The notes beneath the pieces are model-generated. The model saw only the letters and a program-made list of their open reading frames with translations, ran no database searches and was not told where the DNA came from. From Xiphydria camelus (lineage: Eukaryota > Arthropoda > Insecta > Hymenoptera > Xiphydriidae): a stretch of 64,000 nucleotides of DNA. The stretch is from the NCBI GenBank assembly GCA_963678675.1, contig OY783200.1:74501-138500 (forward strand). The letters run 5' to 3'. Shown piece by piece: positions 60,536 to 64,000 of this stretch (position 1 is its first letter; every line of letters begins with the position of its first letter). A program made the translations under genes and the position numbers.

Positions 60536-63500
60536 ACAGACCAGGTTGCGTAGTCCTCGTAGTGTGAGGATGTACGAGTAGCCGGGAGAAAAAAACCACT
60601 GTCACCAGGGAGCTTTGAACAACGGCACTCGGATCGCGCGTTGCCCTGAGCTGAGGTCAGCTCGTTTCTCTCAACCGATTAGAAAATACGACGATCCTCC
60701 GGCAAGCACGCCGTGCTGGTGCATACGGCACTTGGTCGGTGAAATTGGCACCTGTCGAGGGATAACCGCAATCACTGTAGTGCCGTTGAGTGTAGTACGG
60801 TAGACGAGAGGAAGGCGAGAACGAACGAAGAGGGATTGCGTAGGTATTCGAAGCGATGCCGAAACAACTCTTACATGGTGTGTGTGTGTGAGGGGAGTAT
60901 TATATCATTCCGGAAAGTCGGCAACACCTCCTCTGGTTACGACGAAAACATAATTTTCCAATCCCTCGAGTATCCTGACATAAAGCTGTCGTCCGAGAGA
61001 ATCCCGTAAATCTTTTCGCATCGGTTCTTAATGATACCCGCGTGGTTATCTCTTAATCCTGATTTATTACCGATCGATAGTAGCTGACGTGCGAGGCGAG
61101 TGGCATACACACGTATACGTACATATACGTATACGTATACTATGTACGTGTATCGAGGGGGTTATCCAGTCGATCCTGCCATCGGCAGCAATCGATTGAC
61201 GGATAGAAGATGGGTGGTCGCGAGCACCTAAAATTCAAAACGAATCGCGACGCGTATACATCGTCCATGTCGAACCGAGCCGAAGCGACGGCATACCGTT
61301 TCAAGTATGTATTCCCCGGTGAAGAGTTCTCTCCTCGTCGAGTTCCCATAGACATCGCATCGAGTCGGAAGGAAAGGGAGAGAGCGAAACGACAGTGGGT
61401 ACAAGCACGCGGATACTATACGTGCATACGGCAAATACAAAGCACTCCCATCCTCGTTCTACCTGATCGTTACTTTCCTCTCTCTCTCTCTCTCGCGCGC
61501 GCGGAATCGCTCGCGAAACGATTCGAGTACATACATATGTATGTATACCCTGCGGCGCCGGGGCCGATTGCGACAAAGAAGCTGCTCGGCGCGATTTTCA
61601 CCTAACGTCCTGATCAGTGTTCCCTCTGAAAGGGAACTTTCCCTTCCAGTCTCCCTCCCTCTTCTGCGAGGCAGAGAAACAGATATTGTTCCCCGACGAA
61701 AGGAGTCGTGTACTCTTTAATCTCTCGAAACGCGGCTACCTGTACGCCAACGCGTACGGAAGCTTGGTAAAGAGGGGGAGGGGGAGGAATAGTCGGCCGG
61801 AGAGGGCGAATGAGAAAAGATCCCGCGGTAACCGATGGACCGCGGGACTCTACAACGGGGAGCACCGAAGCGAAGCGAGATAGACCGAGACGCGGATGTT
61901 TGCGAGTCGGATTTAATCGGACTCGGGAGTGAAGAATCGACGTCCGGAACTGAGAACGCCACGCGATTCGAACGCGCGACGGTGTAAAAGCGGTGCCGAG
62001 GCTCGACCCTGGCCGGCAGGCTGGATGCTGTGGAGCCGAGGTACCTCCGTCTCCTTCTGACCCAAACGCCACCGTCCCGTTTCTCGTCTCTCTCGGGCGG
62101 CCAAATCGATACAGCCGAGCCTGCGTCTCTATACCATTGGCGCGCGTATACTATACTCAACAACCACGCGGTGCACCCGTTATATTCCATCTGGATGATA
62201 TATTCGCGGGCCTCTACGCTGCGGTTGCAATCCGGATTTGCCCGAGCCGAAGATTTCTTTCCGCGGCGAAGCGCGGTTCAACGCGATCCGGTAACTTCGT
62301 AGCGCATCCGCGCGGCTGTCGTAATCACTGCAGGCGAGACCCCAGACGTTCGAGTGGGAGCAGAGGAAGACGGGTCGGTACGCGGGAACAGACACGGTCG
62401 ACGTGTCGGAACGCGCGTGGATCGGCAATACGGCGAAGATACCGAGCTAGTGAGCTTCAACCACCCGCGCCCCTGGCATCGATGCCTTGTTCCACGCACG
62501 AAGCAGCAACACAGCGATCGGAAAAAAAAAATAAACTACCGGCGCTCAACGCCCGAGTACGTAGGTAGGTACACATTGGAAGCTCCGTTCAAGCCAAGCC
62601 AGAACCCCATCACCGCTTAATCGCTATCAACTCTATAGACTATCGAATGCCCAACCGCCGCGTGATCGGTGACCATCGTGGGTGTTAGCGCGGACCGGTA
62701 AATGACGGAGTACTCGATCATGCGTTTGCGTCATCACGAACGATGGGAATTGCCGATACGTGGATCTCCGGAGTGCTCCGACAGATTATTCCGCAGAGAA
62801 CTTGGAAGAGAGAGAGAGAGAGAGAGAGAGTCTGACCTTGATACAGCTTGCAGAAGAGGGGAAGCAGCCCGGCCTGATCGGCTCTGCCCTTCTAGCCGGG
62901 GATCTGAGCATTTCGAACGGAGAGGTGCGAGAGACGCGGTGGATACGCTCGTACGTTGATGAGACGCGTCGATGAAAGACACGCGTACGGGTCGTTTGGA
63001 GTAGTCGTCGAAAGGCATCAGGCCGGTAAGGAGAAAAGACAATGGGCGAAACGACTGTGACGGTAATTCCCGCATTGTTTTGCTTAACCCTCCGCGAAGC
63101 TTCAGGGTTTACCGACTAACCGCTGCCGCTCCCTTCGTTTCACCCTCACTCCCCACGGTACCGAGAGTTCCCTCCGCGCATATCTGGGTCACGCGAACCC
63201 GACCCGAATAATAGTTTCGTGAATCCGAGAGGCTACAGTCGTAGGCACGCGCCCGAAAGAGCCGCGAGAACGTTTCGCGGACGACGCGGACGGGAAAGGC
63301 GAGTGTCTAAAACATAGGCATATCTAGGGCACTCACTCACTCTCTCTCTCTCCCCGATCCTTCTACCGAGGAAACAGTAGGGCTAACGAGTAGTACCCTC
63401 GGGGCTAAACGTCGAAATCATCATCTCTCCTCTTCTTCTTCTTCTTCTTCTCCTCTCCATTCTCCTCTTCCTTCTCCTTCTTTTTTCTCTCTTTTTACGG

Positions 63501-64000
63501 CGTCTGTTTGGTACTTTGCGATGCGGGTGGGAAGGTTGAGGGGTGACTGCGGAAAAAGAGGTTAAAAAGGAGAGGCGCAGACTGCCACCAAAAAGACGTA
63601 TGCCAACGCGCGAACATCTCCACCATCCCCCACTCGTGTACACGAACATACGGTACAAGTCTGGAAAGAGATCATCGTCGAGTACACCTCGTGTACCTAT
63701 ACTATGTAGATTTGAAAATAACGCGCTCCTACTCTATCCCAATTCTATGTGTTACCGGATCGCGCAACCCGGATATTACTTCGCAGGTAATGGCTCTATC
63801 GAATTTCCCTCGTTCGCCGATCGGAGAGTGCTGTCGTTTCCCGTAATCCACGGGGGCCAGCGATGAAAGAGAGGTCGAAGAGGAGGTCGCGTGGAAGCAG
63901 AGAAACAAGGCAGAAAAAGGGCTCTCGATCGTCGCCCATCGAATCGCGACTCGTAGGACGTTATTATCGAGCGACGCCGTAGCTCCGGAGAGGCAAGGTC

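Larger units (their letters stand above)
56399..64000. other. KCC upstream region; no recognisable gene
   Basis: 7.6 kb at the window end. I find no protein domain on either strand. It likely contains KCC promoter(s), untranslated exons and missing N-terminal coding exon(s). Low-complexity features: poly-C near 57031-57047, GA run about 58486-58508, CT run about 58601-58632, CCA/CAC repeat 60472-60535, CTCGCC hexamers about 59618-59643, TACGTATACG palindromic patch near 61113-61145, and GA run near 62810-62830. Confidence 0.4.

Overview
This is a nuclear genomic window from an animal, almost certainly an insect. All recognisable genes are intron-rich, with GT-AG introns that are often only 60-150 bp long. 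One locus combines dihydropyrimidinase and CRMP through mutually exclusive exons, an arrangement known from insects. The high density of CpG, the frequent CT/GA microsatellites and the protein similarities would fit Hymenoptera (ant, bee or wasp), but that is inference. Twelve protein-coding genes could be rebuilt exon by exon. In eleven of them the exon lengths sum to an open frame from start to stop; the twelfth (KCC) lacks its first coding exon.

Layout. 1-1000: a degenerate dispersed repeat and a foldback element. 1965-6331 (+): DHP/CRMP. 6993-11075 (-): EPS8, tail to tail with DHP/CRMP. 13531-13854 (-): UQCRQ. 14793-23817 (+): KDM5 histone demethylase. 26130-30595 (+): plastin/fimbrin with two possible first coding exons. 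31750-36066: a 190-bp satellite array, broken by a 1.64-kb element with long terminal inverted repeats and by a second, shorter interruption. 36214-46949: a very compact cluster of six housekeeping genes on alternating strands: DNAJC17(+), cytosolic SerRS(-), PLRG1(+), TBCB(-), mitochondrial CysRS(+) and RPF2(-). 50716-56398 (-): the K-Cl cotransporter KCC, with a probable long 3' UTR. 56399-64000: about 7.6 kb upstream of KCC with no gene I can recognise.

The genes do not form one pathway. The cluster covers RNA processing and translation (DNAJC17, PLRG1, SerRS, CysRS, RPF2) plus tubulin folding (TBCB). The flanking genes serve actin control (EPS8, plastin), chromatin (KDM5), respiration (UQCRQ), pyrimidine catabolism and axon guidance (DHP/CRMP) and ion transport (KCC). 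The most interesting signals are the paired 233-bp exons that switch one metal-ligand histidine on or off, the satellite array with its precisely inserted inverted-repeat element, and the plastin alternative first exons that swap the first EF-hand helix.
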